Below are positions 5,168 through 5,628 of a stretch of DNA of 5,628 bases, one piece after another; position 1 is the stretch's first letter, and the number at the start of each line of letters is the position of its first letter. The translations under genes were made by a program, and so were the position numbers. A model generated the notes under the pieces. It was not told the DNA's origin. It did no database searches and was given only the letters and a program-made list of their open reading frames with translations. This DNA is from Oscillospiraceae bacterium. GTDB lineage: Bacteria > Bacillota > Clostridia > Oscillospirales > Ruminococcaceae. The DNA is taken from positions 1 to 5,628 of the forward strand of contig JAGAKC010000486.1 of NCBI GenBank assembly GCA_017848155.1, given 5' to 3'.

Positions 5168-5628
5168 ATGTTCAGACCTATGAGAAGATTCAGGCAGGAG
5201 CTTTCGCAGGAGATGTGCAGCTCCATACTTAAGGACAGGAGCTGGGGCGTGCTTGCCGTGGCAGGAGATGACGGCTACCCGTATGCGGTGCCGCTGTGCT
5301 ATGCGTACAGTGACGGGAAGATATACTTCCACTGCGCAAGGAGCGGTCATAAGAACGACGCGCTGAAAAGGGAGCCTAAGGCTTCTTTCTGCGTTGTGGA
5401 CAGCGACGAGATAGTGCCCGAGGAGTACACCTCGCACTTCCGCAGCGTCATCGTTTTCGGCAGGGTGCATGAGGTGGATGACGACAAGGTGCGCCGTGAG
5501 GTGATAGAGCGCATTGCGCTGAAATTCCATCCCCACGATACCGCAGAGCACAGAAATGCTGCGATAGACAAACAGTTCCGTCCCATGTGCATCATGGAGA
5601 TGGAGATAGACCATATGAGCGGCAAGGA
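5168..5628 (+). CDS. Pyridoxamine 5'-phosphate oxidase family (NimA-like) flavin-binding protein, 3' end cut
   Basis: The frame from the ATG at 5168 is open to the right edge: 153 visible residues of a protein family usually about 155-165 long, so only a short tail should be missing. The start MFRPMRRFRQELS, then GVLAVAGDDGYPYAVPLCYAY (27-47), GKIYFHCARSGHKNDAL (50-66), PKASFCVV (70-77), the segment EIVPEEYTSHFRSVIVFGRV, and the ending MEMEIDHMSGK, are characteristic of the small split-barrel PPOX/NimA-like group found widely in Clostridia. Members bind FMN or a related cofactor; most have no assigned substrate, and some nim genes reduce 5-nitroimidazoles. The conserved His of the FHCAxxGHK motif is present (H55, H61). 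It lies 18 bases after trmD with its own SD (GAGAGG, 5155-5160), so it probably belongs to the same transcript. I cannot assign a specific reaction. Confidence 0.85.
   Translation, partial: MFRPMRRFRQELSQEMCSSILKDRSWGVLAVAGDDGYPYAVPLCYAYSDGKIYFHCARSGHKNDALKREPKASFCVVDSDEIVPEEYTSHFRSVIVFGRVHEVDDDKVRREVIERIALKFHPHDTAEHRNAAIDKQFRPMCIMEMEIDHMSGK

Overview
The window carries seven plus-strand genes in two blocks, with low-GC spacers between GC-rich genes. Gene content, the SGSQGGDQQ-type methylglyoxal synthase, and Gly-Gly and Ala-Glu rich, moderately GC-rich coding suggest a Gram-positive anaerobe of the class Clostridia, possibly a Ruminococcus-like gut or rumen bacterium. This assignment is inferred from protein flavour and gene order only.

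Block 1 (1-2140) looks like a reduced cell-shape/division cluster. It holds the C-terminal part of a class B penicillin-binding protein of the PBP2/MrdA type, a 190-base AT-rich spacer with inverted repeats, a MinD-like deviant Walker A ATPase, and methylglyoxal synthase (mgsA). A strong intrinsic terminator follows. In many Clostridia the corresponding cluster runs mreBCD - pbp2 - minC - minD - minE - rodA - mgsA. Here minC, minE and rodA are absent between the retained genes, and the MinD-like protein lacks the usual C-terminal membrane-targeting helix.

Block 2 (2149-5628, open at the right edge) starts from a good extended -10 promoter and appears to be one operon: hisS (histidyl-tRNA synthetase with a shortened C-terminal domain), rimM (30S ribosome maturation), trmD (tRNA m1G37 methyltransferase) and a flavin-binding PPOX/NimA-like gene cut by the window end. 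rimM and trmD overlap by an ATGA. The theme is tRNA charging, tRNA modification and ribosome assembly.

The most notable object is trmD. Its reading frame continues without interruption from a full-length SPOUT methyltransferase into a complete C-terminal ASCH domain (PUA-like fold), giving a 382-residue two-domain protein. I found no tRNA or rRNA genes, CRISPR array, insertion sequence or phage gene in the window.
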